Source: Mariniblastus fucicola (GTDB lineage Bacteria > Planctomycetota > Planctomycetia > Pirellulales > Pirellulaceae). From it: a stretch of DNA of 64,000 nucleotides. This document shows positions 25,724 through 34,097 of this stretch, piece after piece. Numbering within the stretch: the first letter of the stretch is position 1; each line of letters begins with the position of its first letter. The translations under genes were made by a program, and so were the position numbers. The stretch lies in the NCBI RefSeq assembly GCF_008087665.1, contig NZ_CP042912.1:62001-126000 (forward strand), written 5' to 3'. Below the pieces are notes generated by a model. The model was not told where the DNA came from. It ran no database searches and worked only from the letters and a program-made list of their open reading frames with translations.

Positions 25724-27222
25724 TGGCCGGCCAACTTAATGCACATCTCTATCTCGGCACGACGCAGAGTCTTTGTCCCGATTGCCTCAACGTCGTTCCG
25801 GCAAAGATCGTCAATCGAGATGGCCAAATCTGGTTCGACAAATTTTGTCCGGACCATGGTTCTCGCAGCGACTTCGTCTGCAGTGATGCGAAGTGGTGGG
25901 ATCGCATGGAGTTCAACGTTCCGGGACGCCGACCGGTGAAGTTCGGCGTCGAACCCAATCGCGGTTGTCCTTACGACTGCGGGCTCTGCACTCAACACGA
26001 ACAACACACATGCATCGCGGTTTTGGAGCTAACCGATTCCTGCAATTTGAAATGTCCGATGTGCTACGCCGCCAGCGGTCCCGGCAGAAAGCATCTGACG
26101 TTCGACCAATGTGTTGCCGCGATCGATCGCCTGGTCGAAGTCGAAGGCCGACCGGAAATCCTGCAGCTCTCCGGTGGTGAACCGACCATCCATCCGCAGT
26201 TCGCCGAAGTATTGCAATACGCCTGCGATCAGCCTATCGATTTGGTGATGGTCAACACGAACGGTATTCGAATCGCGAGTGATGAAAGACTGGTCGAAGT
26301 TCTTGCTCAGCAAAAAAACCGTTGCCAGATCTATTTGCAGATGGACGGGCTCAACGATCGCAGCAACGAATATCTCCGCGGCGAATCTTTGCTCGATCGC
26401 AAAATGAAAGCCACCGAAGTCCTGGGTGCCGCTGGCTTGAACGTGACGCTGGTCGCGACGATGCAGCCCGATTTGAACATGGATCAGATCGGTCCGCTGA
26501 TCGAATTCGCAATTCAGCGTCCCTGGATCACAGGAGTCAGCTTTCAGCCGGCAACTTACGTCGGTCGCAGTGCGCTGCCGGAGGACCTCTCGCGTCGCAT
26601 CACGTTTCCGGACATCATCCGCGAAGTCGAATTGCAAACGCAGAGCCGATTCCGTGAAAGCGACTTCTTTCCGATCCCTTGTGCTCATCCCAACGCCCAC
26701 ACGTTGTGTTATGCCTTTCGCAGCGGCACCGAAGTTGTTCCTGTGACTCGGTTCGTCGACATCGAGAAACATTTTGATCTGCTGGCCAATGGAATCAGTT
26801 TGAATCGCGAAAACACGCGGCAAATCGTCGAGCAATTGATGCTCCGCGAGTCCTGCGGTCCGGGTTGCGACTGCAGCGGCGGCGCGGAAATCGAAGGCGG
26901 GCTGGTTTCGCTGATGCAAAGCAGCACAGCGCCGAAAACCAACGGCAGCGACATCGATTGGGCATCTCTTGCAAGCGATTTTTTCAGCCGTGCGATGAGT
27001 GCCGATCTTGGCAACGCCGACATGTTCCGGATCACAACGACCAGCTTCATGGACGTCTACAACTTCGACATCCGTCAGCTGATGAAATCCTGCGTGCACC
27101 ATCTACTGCCTTCGGGTCACCTGGTTCCGTTTTGTGCCTGGAACGTGCTCTATCGAGACGGCCACATTCCGTTGCCGGATCTGGAGAAAGCCAAACTCGC
27201 CGACACGGTTAATCTGTCGTAA
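25723..27222 (+). CDS. Tes/MJ0619-type radical SAM enzyme
   Basis: A 499-residue radical SAM protein. The N-terminal Cys-rich module has CPDC (18-21), CPDHG (42-46) and GCPYDCGLC with a later Cys (82, 86, 89, 97). The canonical SAM-cluster motif follows as C107-x3-C111-x2-C114 (CNLKCPMC). More cysteines lie near 384-392 (CGPGCDC) and in the last 50 residues. This arrangement, including the HEQHTC linker, is that of the MJ0619/tetraether lipid synthase (Tes) group, whose characterised members bind several [4Fe-4S] clusters. One known activity is coupling lipid tails between sp3 carbons; a pterin methylase activity has also been reported for MJ0619. Translation is coupled to the upstream zinc-ribbon gene. 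Whether this protein makes membrane-spanning lipids here is inference. Confidence 0.88.
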   Translation: MAGQLNAHLYLGTTQSLCPDCLNVVPAKIVNRDGQIWFDKFCPDHGSRSDFVCSDAKWWDRMEFNVPGRRPVKFGVEPNRGCPYDCGLCTQHEQHTCIAVLELTDSCNLKCPMCYAASGPGRKHLTFDQCVAAIDRLVEVEGRPEILQLSGGEPTIHPQFAEVLQYACDQPIDLVMVNTNGIRIASDERLVEVLAQQKNRCQIYLQMDGLNDRSNEYLRGESLLDRKMKATEVLGAAGLNVTLVATMQPDLNMDQIGPLIEFAIQRPWITGVSFQPATYVGRSALPEDLSRRITFPDIIREVELQTQSRFRESDFFPIPCAHPNAHTLCYAFRSGTEVVPVTRFVDIEKHFDLLANGISLNRENTRQIVEQLMLRESCGPGCDCSGGAEIEGGLVSLMQSSTAPKTNGSDIDWASLASDFFSRAMSADLGNADMFRITTTSFMDVYNFDIRQLMKSCVHHLLPSGHLVPFCAWNVLYRDGHIPLPDLEKAKLADTVNLS

Positions 27223-27288
27223 GCCAGCAGCGACCGTCACAATAAAATTGCTCTCTCGCTTGTCCGTTTTCCTGATGAAGAATCGACA

Positions 27289-28764
27289 ATGGAACTCAAA
27301 TCAGTTTCACGCATCCGTTTGGTAGTTTGCAGATCGCTGTTGGCCTTCCTGATTGGAGTCGCTGTCCAGACGCAAGCCAATGCAAATGAAGACGCGCCCC
27401 GAAAACCAAACATCATTTTGATCATGGCCGATGATGTGAGCTGGGAAGCGTTCGGGTGCTACGGCGCGGAAGATTACAAGACGCCGCAGATTGATCGGCT
27501 TGCTCGTGAAGGCGTTCGGTTCACCCACTGTTACTCGACGCCGATCTGCACGACGTCGCGGGTGAAGATCATGACCGGGAAGTACAACTTTCGAAACTAC
27601 ACGCACTTTGGCTATCTGAATCCGAAAGAGAAAACGTTTGGCCACATGCTTCAATCCGCCGGCTACAAGACAGCCGTTGCTGGCAAGTGGCAACTGAACG
27701 GACTCTATAATTCGCTGCCCGGACACGACGACGCCGACCGGCCTCACAAAGCAGGTTTTGATGAGTACATGTTGTGGCAGTTGACGACCGGAAAGGGCGG
27801 AGCCAAAGATCTCGGTGGCGAACGTTTCTGGAGCCCGCCGATTGAACACAATGGAAAATTCCTGACCAAGGAGATGAACGAAGGCAAGTACGGTCCGGAT
27901 ATGTTCTGCGAGTTCATTTGTGACTTCATGGAGAGAAACAAAAGCGAACCGTTCTTCGTGTACTACCCGATGGTTCTGGTCCACGATCCGTTCGTGAAAA
28001 CGCCCGATACGATTGGTGACGATGAGCGACTTTACAGCGCCAACGCCCGGCCGAAAGGCAAAGCACAGAAGAAAAAAAACTTTGTCGCCATGGTCAATTA
28101 CATGGATAAAATCGTCGGTCGAGTCGCGAAGAAAGTCGAAGACATTGGCCAAGCCGAGAACACGATCATCCTGTTCACCGGCGACAACGGAACGAACCCT
28201 TCGATCACATCCCGATGGAATGGGCAAAACATCTGTGGCGGCAAAGGAGGCATGAAGGACATGGGAACGCATGTGCCGCTGGTCGCGTATTGGAAAGGCC
28301 ACACGCCAAAGGGCGTTGTCCTGGACGACTTGGTGGACTTCACCGATTTCTACGCGTCGTTTGCAGAAGCGGCAGGCGTTGAGCCTGACTCTGATGATCC
28401 GATTGACGGAAGAAGCTTCTTGCCTCAACTCGATGGCCGCGCTGGCAACCCAAGAGACTGGGTACTGTGCCACTACGAACCCTATTGGAACAAAAAGTCC
28501 GGACAGTTCGTCCGCAACGGCAACTACAAACTTTATCGCGACGGGCGAATGTTCAACGTCCCGGATGACCTCAAGGAAGAAAACGATCTTTCGAAGTCAA
28601 CGGATCCACAGATTCGCGCCGTCCACGATGACTTTTTGAAGTTCCTTGAAAGCTGCCCGCCCGCGCCGACTGGAGAGCGAGCCGGCAGCAAAACCAAACA
28701 ACGACCGGTCTACCCCGATTGGAAGAACCTGTTCGGACCAGGCGAGAAAGAGTCTGATTCCTGA
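27289..28764 (+). CDS. Secreted arylsulfatase-family sulfatase
   Basis: A 491-residue type I sulfatase with signal peptide (cleavage near NANEDA). The metal-binding DD is in NIILIMADDVSWEAFGCYG (48-49). The formylglycine motif is C87-T-T-S-R91 followed by VKIMTGKYNFRNY; Cys87 would be oxidised to formylglycine. The usual CxPSR has Thr in place of Pro here. The second metal site is FTGDNGTN, and the C-terminal region includes GNYKLYRDGRMFNV. Planctomycetes carry many sulfatases for sulfated algal polysaccharides. The gene is single, with 66 bases after the radical SAM gene and no shared overlap, so it is probably separately expressed. Confidence 0.93.
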   Translation: MELKSVSRIRLVVCRSLLAFLIGVAVQTQANANEDAPRKPNIILIMADDVSWEAFGCYGAEDYKTPQIDRLAREGVRFTHCYSTPICTTSRVKIMTGKYNFRNYTHFGYLNPKEKTFGHMLQSAGYKTAVAGKWQLNGLYNSLPGHDDADRPHKAGFDEYMLWQLTTGKGGAKDLGGERFWSPPIEHNGKFLTKEMNEGKYGPDMFCEFICDFMERNKSEPFFVYYPMVLVHDPFVKTPDTIGDDERLYSANARPKGKAQKKKNFVAMVNYMDKIVGRVAKKVEDIGQAENTIILFTGDNGTNPSITSRWNGQNICGGKGGMKDMGTHVPLVAYWKGHTPKGVVLDDLVDFTDFYASFAEAAGVEPDSDDPIDGRSFLPQLDGRAGNPRDWVLCHYEPYWNKKSGQFVRNGNYKLYRDGRMFNVPDDLKEENDLSKSTDPQIRAVHDDFLKFLESCPPAPTGERAGSKTKQRPVYPDWKNLFGPGEKESDS

Positions 28765-28816
28765 CTGATATTTCCCAGAGGGTTGGACGCTAGCCATCCA
28801 AACAAACGTACCCGCC

Positions 28817-28848
28817 TTGACTCAAGTACATTTGTAAATGTATATAGT
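28817..28848 (+). promoter_or_regulatory. blaI-type promoter overlapped by operator
   Basis: TTGACT at 28817-28822 is a near-consensus -35 box; TATATA (28841-28846) or TATAGT (28843-28848) can serve as -10. The first TACATTTGTA operator lies between the boxes, so a bound repressor would block RNA polymerase. Confidence 0.65.
28827..28836 (+). promoter_or_regulatory. BlaI/MecI-type operator box 1
   Basis: TACATTTGTA is an inverted repeat with TACA/TGTA half-sites, the consensus of BlaI/MecI/CopY repressor boxes. An overlapping TGTAAATGTA at 28833-28842 extends the element. It lies between the -35 and -10 boxes of the repressor gene's own promoter. Confidence 0.8.
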
Positions 28849-28857
28849 TGGTCCAGC

Positions 28858-28867
28858 TACATTTGTA
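28858..28867 (+). promoter_or_regulatory. BlaI/MecI-type operator box 2
   Basis: A second exact copy of TACATTTGTA, 31 bp centre to centre from the first (three helical turns). The flanks TCAAGTACA before box 1 and TGTACTTGA after box 2 are also mutually inverted, so the whole region is a large imperfect palindrome. Confidence 0.8.
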
Positions 28868-28898
28868 CTTGAACAGTCGACTGATTGGAAATCCCACG

Positions 28899-29291
28899 AT
28901 GGCAGAACGGCCAGCACTTTCGAAAGGTGAGATGACGGTTGCCAGAGCGCTATGGAAAGTAGGGCCGGCGATTGTCAGAGACATCTTCGAAGAGGTTACT
29001 GCCAATGAGCGCATGAGTTTTTCAACTGTGCAGACCTACCTGCGTCGCTTGCAATCCAAAGGCTACGCGAATTCAAGGCTAAAGGGTCGATTGCGAGTCT
29101 TCTCTGCTCGAACGCGTCCGACGACTGTCATTCGCGAAACCGTTGACGAATTTGTTGATCGACTCTTCGGCGGTGAATCAATGCCTTTGGTACGGCATTT
29201 GATTGAAGAAAGAGGCATCAACAAAGCCGATCTGGATGAACTCCGAAACTTGCTCGAAAGCTACGAAGCGGAAGGAAATAGCGATGAATGA
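28899..29291 (+). CDS. BlaI/MecI/CopY-family repressor
   Basis: A 130-residue winged-helix repressor: LSKGEMTVARALWKVGPAIVRDIFEEV, then MSFSTVQTYLRRLQSKGYA as recognition helix and wing, with a C-terminal dimerisation helix. In the family, dimers bind TACA/TGTA boxes and are removed when a BlaR1-type membrane protease is activated. The ATG at 28899 is chosen over one at 28848 because the longer form would extend through operator box 2 and the -10 region. The gene overlaps the BlaR1-like gene by 8 bases. Two operator boxes lie in its promoter, indicating autoregulation. Confidence 0.92.
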   Translation: MAERPALSKGEMTVARALWKVGPAIVRDIFEEVTANERMSFSTVQTYLRRLQSKGYANSRLKGRLRVFSARTRPTTVIRETVDEFVDRLFGGESMPLVRHLIEERGINKADLDELRNLLESYEAEGNSDE

Positions 29292-31839
29292 TACGAACCT
29301 GTTCTCGCTGCTCACTACGCAGACATGGCAAGTTGTTGTCGTTGCTGTCGTGGCATGGACACTGTCGCGGAAGTTTGCTTCTGACCGGCCACACCTCGCA
29401 CATGCACTCTGGATGCTGGTGCTCCTGAAGGCCATCACGCCGCCGATTTGGTGTAGTCCGACCAGTCCATTCAGTTGGCTCGCGTCGCATAATCCAACGA
29501 CGTCTTTGCAGTCCGTCGAACAATCAGATTTTGAGTTCCCCACACCTTCGCTGGAGTCAAACTCATCGAGGGTAGTGCAGAATCCAACTTCATCGCCCGC
29601 TAAGAAGCTACATCAATTCAACCGGGAAACTGGCACGCATTCGTCACCCAGATGGCTGGGAATTGAGTTTTGGAAGAACTCCCTCAAGGAGGTTCTCATA
29701 GTTGGCTGGTTGGCGGGCTTTGCAGTCAGTTTTCTGCTGTTACTGGTTCGCTACATTGCATTGCTACGGACGATCCAAAAATCTGAATCCGTTGTTCGGC
29801 CGGATATCGATGAGTTGACCGGCAAGCTTTCGAGGCGTCTTGGGATCCGTCGCCGAGTCAGAGTTCTCATTCTGGAAAATGAAATCGGCCCTGTTGTTTT
29901 GGGAATCGCAAGTCCGACCATTGTCCTGCCGGCACTTGTTGTCCGCAAGCTGAACATGAATGAGATATCGCTGTTGCTCGCCCATGAGCTAACTCATCTG
30001 CGCAGAGGCGATTTGTGGTGGGCGGTGGTGCAGGCTCTGGCAAAGAATGTTCTTTGGTTCCATCCGTTCGTCCATCTTGCGGAGCGTCGTGCTACTCAAG
30101 AGGCGGAACGCAGCTGCGATGAGGATACTGTGGCCGCGATGAACTGCAGTCCAATGGCCTACGCGAGATGTTTACTGAAAGTATTGAATCACAAACACCA
30201 GTTGCGTTCTGTCCCGGCATTGCCCGGGGTGCGACCGGTAGATATTACCCTGGCTCGAATGGAGAGAATTATGAAACTTGGACAAGGAAGTCCGCGAAGT
30301 GTTCCGGCGATAATCTGGTTGGTTTTGCTAGTGGGATGTGCACTCACCCTTCCCGGCGCCGGAATTACCCGTGCTCAGGAAAAGCAGGCGACCGATCGCA
30401 CTGAATCCTCGAAGAAAGACAGCAACTCTCAACTTCGCCAAGCCTATTTCGGCTCGGAGCCATTTCAAAAATTTCAACAGTCTATGGCGTCGCTTACCGC
30501 ATCTTCGAAAGCGTCGTCACGTCCAGTCGTGCTGAAGACGAAGTTGTACTCGAAGTTGTACTCGCTGCGGGACTCTGACGTCGAGCAGCTGGATATCGAC
30601 TGGTCTGCGTATCAGGATTGGGATGACGATGAAACCGGTTTGAGCGAGAGACTCCTGGATGTCGAAAAGGAAATATCGATCGTCTACAACAACCCAACGA
30701 AGTATGCCATCCTCGATCACGAGCAATGTGCGAATCTGTTGAGTCAGATCAATCAGCAAAAGCATGCTCGTGAAACGCCGGTTTCTGACGTGACGGTCGG
30801 CAACGAGATGGCATTCGTGACTACCGGCGTCGAATCGGACTACGAAGCTGGAGTCATTGAGTTTGAAAATCGGCCGACTGAAACCCGCAAGGTTTTGCGA
30901 ACTTTCAAAACTGGATTGGATTTGTCTGTGAAGATTGAAACGAAAGAAGACGGGTCTTGTTCAGTCGGTAGCGTCTTTATGTTCTCGGGCGTTACAAATG
31001 TGTCAAAGCCTGGCGAAGCGATGAAAAATACTGGCCAGGATTCCAAACCCGAAAAACCGCGAGTCACACATAAAATCGCCATTTCGAAAATTGATTTTTT
31101 GGCAGACCAAAAAGCCGCTCTTCTGGTCTACGACGAAACTCAATCTCCCTGGTTGGCTGTCTACGAGTGTCGTCCTGCAACAGACGTTAACTCAGATTCA
31201 ATGACGGTCCAGGCGAGCTATGAAGCGGACGCAGACGATCTACCAAAGTACGAATTCGTCATCAGTAGCAACGGCGACGCGACAACTGAATTGGGCGATT
31301 GCCGCACGCTCGACTATTTTGGCCACAAGTTAGCGGTTACCAAAAGTGTTGTGCTTTCGAAAAAGGACGGTCGAACTGTGCTCATTGGTACCGACATTGA
31401 ATGGAGGCGAAAGAACCGGATCGTTGCTTCTGCAAGGAGTGGACAATTTGAATTCTCGGATGACGGAAAGTCTTACGTGATCAGCCTCAAGGGCAAAGCG
31501 CGGTGCTGGATGGGCGAATCGGAGCTTGTCGAAGCTGATGAAATCGACACTAGCTACAACGAGAACTCAGTGAAGATGGATTTCCGTGGGGCAGTGCAAA
31601 TCACCCATGCCGAACCGATCTATTCTGGAGACGATTACCGCGGCCCCAATATTTCTGCGGACCATGTGTGGCAGGAAAATGGATCGGTTTTGAAATGCTC
31701 AGGGAATGTTTGTGTTGTGGAAAGAACCATTGATGGTAGGCCTACAACGACTCGGGCCGAGGAAGTTCAATTGGTTCCCGCAAAGACAAAAACAGCTTTT
31801 GGCAAAAACGTGAAAGTTGAAATTCTCGACCATAAATAG
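29284..31839 (+). CDS. BlaR1-like M56 peptidase with OstA-like tail
   Basis: An 851-residue membrane sensor-protease. The N-terminal ~340 residues hold four membrane segments and the M56 metalloprotease site HELTH (about 233-237, in LLAHELTHLRRGDLWW), plus ERSCDEDTVA downstream as third zinc ligand region. After a further membrane segment (about 342-360) comes a ~500-residue external part that is not a penicillin-binding domain as in true BlaR1. Its last ~100 residues (RGPNISADHVWQENGSVLKCSGNVCV, then a FGKNVKV end) resemble OstA/LptA-type beta-jellyroll strands. The gene overlaps the repressor gene by 8 bases. The likely action is cleavage of the repressor on sensing an unknown envelope signal. 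Confidence 0.85.
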   Translation: MNDTNLFSLLTTQTWQVVVVAVVAWTLSRKFASDRPHLAHALWMLVLLKAITPPIWCSPTSPFSWLASHNPTTSLQSVEQSDFEFPTPSLESNSSRVVQNPTSSPAKKLHQFNRETGTHSSPRWLGIEFWKNSLKEVLIVGWLAGFAVSFLLLLVRYIALLRTIQKSESVVRPDIDELTGKLSRRLGIRRRVRVLILENEIGPVVLGIASPTIVLPALVVRKLNMNEISLLLAHELTHLRRGDLWWAVVQALAKNVLWFHPFVHLAERRATQEAERSCDEDTVAAMNCSPMAYARCLLKVLNHKHQLRSVPALPGVRPVDITLARMERIMKLGQGSPRSVPAIIWLVLLVGCALTLPGAGITRAQEKQATDRTESSKKDSNSQLRQAYFGSEPFQKFQQSMASLTASSKASSRPVVLKTKLYSKLYSLRDSDVEQLDIDWSAYQDWDDDETGLSERLLDVEKEISIVYNNPTKYAILDHEQCANLLSQINQQKHARETPVSDVTVGNEMAFVTTGVESDYEAGVIEFENRPTETRKVLRTFKTGLDLSVKIETKEDGSCSVGSVFMFSGVTNVSKPGEAMKNTGQDSKPEKPRVTHKIAISKIDFLADQKAALLVYDETQSPWLAVYECRPATDVNSDSMTVQASYEADADDLPKYEFVISSNGDATTELGDCRTLDYFGHKLAVTKSVVLSKKDGRTVLIGTDIEWRRKNRIVASARSGQFEFSDDGKSYVISLKGKARCWMGESELVEADEIDTSYNENSVKMDFRGAVQITHAEPIYSGDDYRGPNISADHVWQENGSVLKCSGNVCVVERTIDGRPTTTRAEEVQLVPAKTKTAFGKNVKVEILDHK

Positions 31840-31890
31840 GGTGACTCAAATCCAGTTTGTGGAAATCACATCGACACCATCGGTCAGGAG

Positions 31891-31920
31891 CAAAAGGTGT
31901 TGCGAAAGTGACACCTTTTG
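31891..31920. repeat. Perfect hairpin before Lgt-like gene
   Basis: CAAAAGGTGT (31891-31900) and ACACCTTTTG (31911-31920) form a 10-bp perfect stem with a 10-base loop, ending 3 bases before the ATG at 31924. It could terminate the BlaI/BlaR1 transcript, though no long T-run follows. It could also sequester the AGGTG that would serve as ribosome binding site. Confidence 0.7.
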
Positions 31921-31923
31921 GCC

Positions 31924-32628
31924 ATGAACATCCCTCACTTTTTGACAATGCTGCTCGCGCTCGCGGCCGGGTTTGTGCTTTCGCGGTTTAGCCAAAAGAA
32001 GTTGCCGCTGACGACGGCGCAGAAATTCGGATTAGGCGTTGGCGGTTTGATTGGCGCGATGACCGGAGCGAAGCTTCCGTTTCTGTTTACCGATTGGGAT
32101 CAGTTCATTTCGGGAGCCGCGTGGTTTTCCGATGGCAAGACAATTCTGACGGGACTGGTCGGCGGATACCTTGGCGTGGAAGCCGCGAAGTGGGCGTTCG
32201 AAGTCAAAACGAAAACCGGAGACAGCTTTCTGATTCCGGTAGCCATCGCAATTGCAATCGGAAGAGTCGGTTGCTTCTTCGGCAGTTGCTGTTTCGGGAC
32301 GCCAACAGAGATGCCCTGGGGAGTCGTGTTCCCGAAAGTCGATGCGATCGCTCGACATCCAACGCAGCTTTACGAAACCATGTTCCACCTTTCGGCCGCC
32401 GCGATCGGTTGGTGGGCTCAGTCGAAAAACTGGTGCACGGGAAACCGGATCAAGATCTATATCGCCAGCTACGCCGGCTATCGGTTTGTCAGCGAATCGA
32501 TTCGTCCCGAGGCAAGGATTTTCGCGGGCTTCACGAGTTATCAGATAGCCAGCCTGTTGATCGCCGGGCTGATGATCTGGCTTTGGCTGCGAGACGTTCA
32601 GTCGCAAGAATCATCGGGCAGCGAATAG
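31924..32628 (+). CDS. Lgt-like (prolipoprotein diacylglyceryl transferase family) protein
   Basis: A 234-residue polytopic membrane protein of the Lgt family. The signature RVGCFFGSCCFG (near 115-127) corresponds to the Lgt RxGNFxNxE-type segment but is Cys-rich, and RHPTQLYETMFH and RFVSESIRPE match the conserved C-terminal motifs. True Lgt transfers diacylglycerol to lipobox cysteines. The shorter length and the altered signature make a divergent paralogue more likely than the main Lgt. ATG 31924 is preferred; a TTG two codons earlier lies within the hairpin at 31891-31920. No obvious ribosome binding site is free. Confidence 0.75.
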   Translation: MNIPHFLTMLLALAAGFVLSRFSQKKLPLTTAQKFGLGVGGLIGAMTGAKLPFLFTDWDQFISGAAWFSDGKTILTGLVGGYLGVEAAKWAFEVKTKTGDSFLIPVAIAIAIGRVGCFFGSCCFGTPTEMPWGVVFPKVDAIARHPTQLYETMFHLSAAAIGWWAQSKNWCTGNRIKIYIASYAGYRFVSESIRPEARIFAGFTSYQIASLLIAGLMIWLWLRDVQSQESSGSE

Positions 32629-32708
32629 ACCAGCGGCCCTGCCCTCCCAACGTCTTGCCGGGAGAACACGGACTGCTGCGATCGCAATGTTGCAACGTGA
32701 GTTCGATT

Positions 32709-33782
32709 TTACTTCCGCAAAAACGAATTGAGCGGCGTAAGAAAACGATCGTAGGCTTCGATGTGAGGCAAGTGACCGATCCCGTCCAGCAACACCAGCT
32801 TCGCATCCGGAATTTTGCTGGCCGCGTTTTTCCCGAGCTCCTGATACTGCCCCAGCGTCGCCTTAACTTCAGGACTAACCAGGTCCTTTCCCAACGCCGT
32901 GCGATCGCGGCCACCGATGATCAACAAAGTCGGCGGCTTGATTCGATCGAGATCGTGAACCACCGGTTGTGAGTAAATCATGTCGTAGGTTTGAGCCTGT
33001 ACCAGCGCCAGTTGCGGATAGTTTTCGCCCATCGACATCCCCGCCAACACATCCACCCAAGGTTGGTACTCTGGTTTCCAAACGCCATCGTAGTAGCTTT
33101 CCAGCTGATACTTTTTGATTCCCGCCGCTGACTTTTTGAGTTCGCGTTGGTACCACGCATCGATGCCGCGATAGGGAACTCCTTTGACGGACCAGTCTTC
33201 CAGTCCGATCGGATTAACAAGTACCAACTTCTCAGTCAGCTCCGGATACGTGAGCGCGAAACGGGCCGCCAGCATGCCGCCCATTGAGTGACCAAGAATC
33301 GTCGCCCGTTCAATTTTCAGCTCGTCCAACAGGGACTTCGTCGAAGCCGCCATTCCGATGAACGAATATTGAAAGTCCGTGGGCTTGCTTGATTTGCCAA
33401 ACCCGATCTGATCCGGAATCACAACTCGATAGCCCAACGCAGTCAGGTCCTTGGCGGTGCGTTCCCAGTAGGCACCGGAAAAGTTCTTTCCGTGCAGCAG
33501 GACAACGGTGCCCTTGGATTCACCTTTGGGCGTCACGTCCATGTAAGCCATTTCGAACTCGCGATCGGCGATCGACTCCTTATGCCATCGGACTTCGAAG
33601 GGGTAGTCGTATTTTTCCAAGCGTATGCCCAGTTCGCGGATGGATGAATCGGAGGTTGTCTGAGCGGAACTTTCTGCAAGTCCGGACAGGGCTCCGCATG
33701 CCAAGGCGACAAGAACCGCCACGGGGATGAGGTAACCGGATCGTGATGTCCGCGAAGCGATCAGTTCATGAATTGGCGTCAT
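32709..33782 (-). CDS. Secreted alpha/beta hydrolase
   Basis: A 357-residue alpha/beta hydrolase with an N-terminal membrane/signal segment (YLIPVAVLVALACGAL). HGKNFSG is the oxyanion region and GHSMGGM (about residues 164-170) carries the nucleophile serine. Asp lies in LLIIGGRDRTA and the terminal His in DGIGHLPHIEA, giving a complete catalytic triad. The substrate is not predictable (ester, amide or haloalkane). The gene is convergent with the Lgt-like gene, with 80 bases between them. Confidence 0.88.
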   Translation of the reverse strand: MTPIHELIASRTSRSGYLIPVAVLVALACGALSGLAESSAQTTSDSSIRELGIRLEKYDYPFEVRWHKESIADREFEMAYMDVTPKGESKGTVVLLHGKNFSGAYWERTAKDLTALGYRVVIPDQIGFGKSSKPTDFQYSFIGMAASTKSLLDELKIERATILGHSMGGMLAARFALTYPELTEKLVLVNPIGLEDWSVKGVPYRGIDAWYQRELKKSAAGIKKYQLESYYDGVWKPEYQPWVDVLAGMSMGENYPQLALVQAQTYDMIYSQPVVHDLDRIKPPTLLIIGGRDRTALGKDLVSPEVKATLGQYQELGKNAASKIPDAKLVLLDGIGHLPHIEAYDRFLTPLNSFLRK

Positions 33783-34097
33783 AGGTTTCTCCGATTCTCA
33801 ATCGAATGCGAGGTTTCTGGGGCGTCAGATGCGAAAAGGAAATCGCGACACTAACGAGGAAAAGGCCAATGGGTATTGGCGATACTTGCAAGAATGACCG
33901 CGCTTACAGCGATCTGCAAAGATCGGCCGATTATTAAGAAACTTTCAAAGATGATGTTGAAAAGAGTCGCCTATGGTGCTGCGAAAGTACCTTTGAGAAC
34001 ACTTCGCACCGCGAAGAGCACTATGCGTAACATTAAGACTTTCGCTTCGTGCTTGTATTCTGGCAAACGTTTGTTCGGTGGCAAGAATCGTACTGGA
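33783..34097. other. Intergenic region without recognised gene
   Basis: These 315 bases upstream of the alpha/beta hydrolase hold its promoter and otherwise nothing recognisable. A plus-strand open frame crosses into the Uma2 remnant but is low-complexity basic sequence without homology features. Confidence 0.5.

Noticed and set aside
26029-27102. 357-codon minus-strand frame inside the radical SAM gene
   Set aside because: The sense strand carries the cysteine motifs; this is a codon-bias shadow.
27307-28473. 388-codon minus-strand frame inside the sulfatase gene
   Set aside because: The sulfatase motifs on the plus strand are complete; the antisense product has no family features.
28783-28801. 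Weak hairpin TTGGA...TCCAA after the sulfatase stop
   Set aside because: Only 5 bp of stem, no T-run; not convincing as a terminator.
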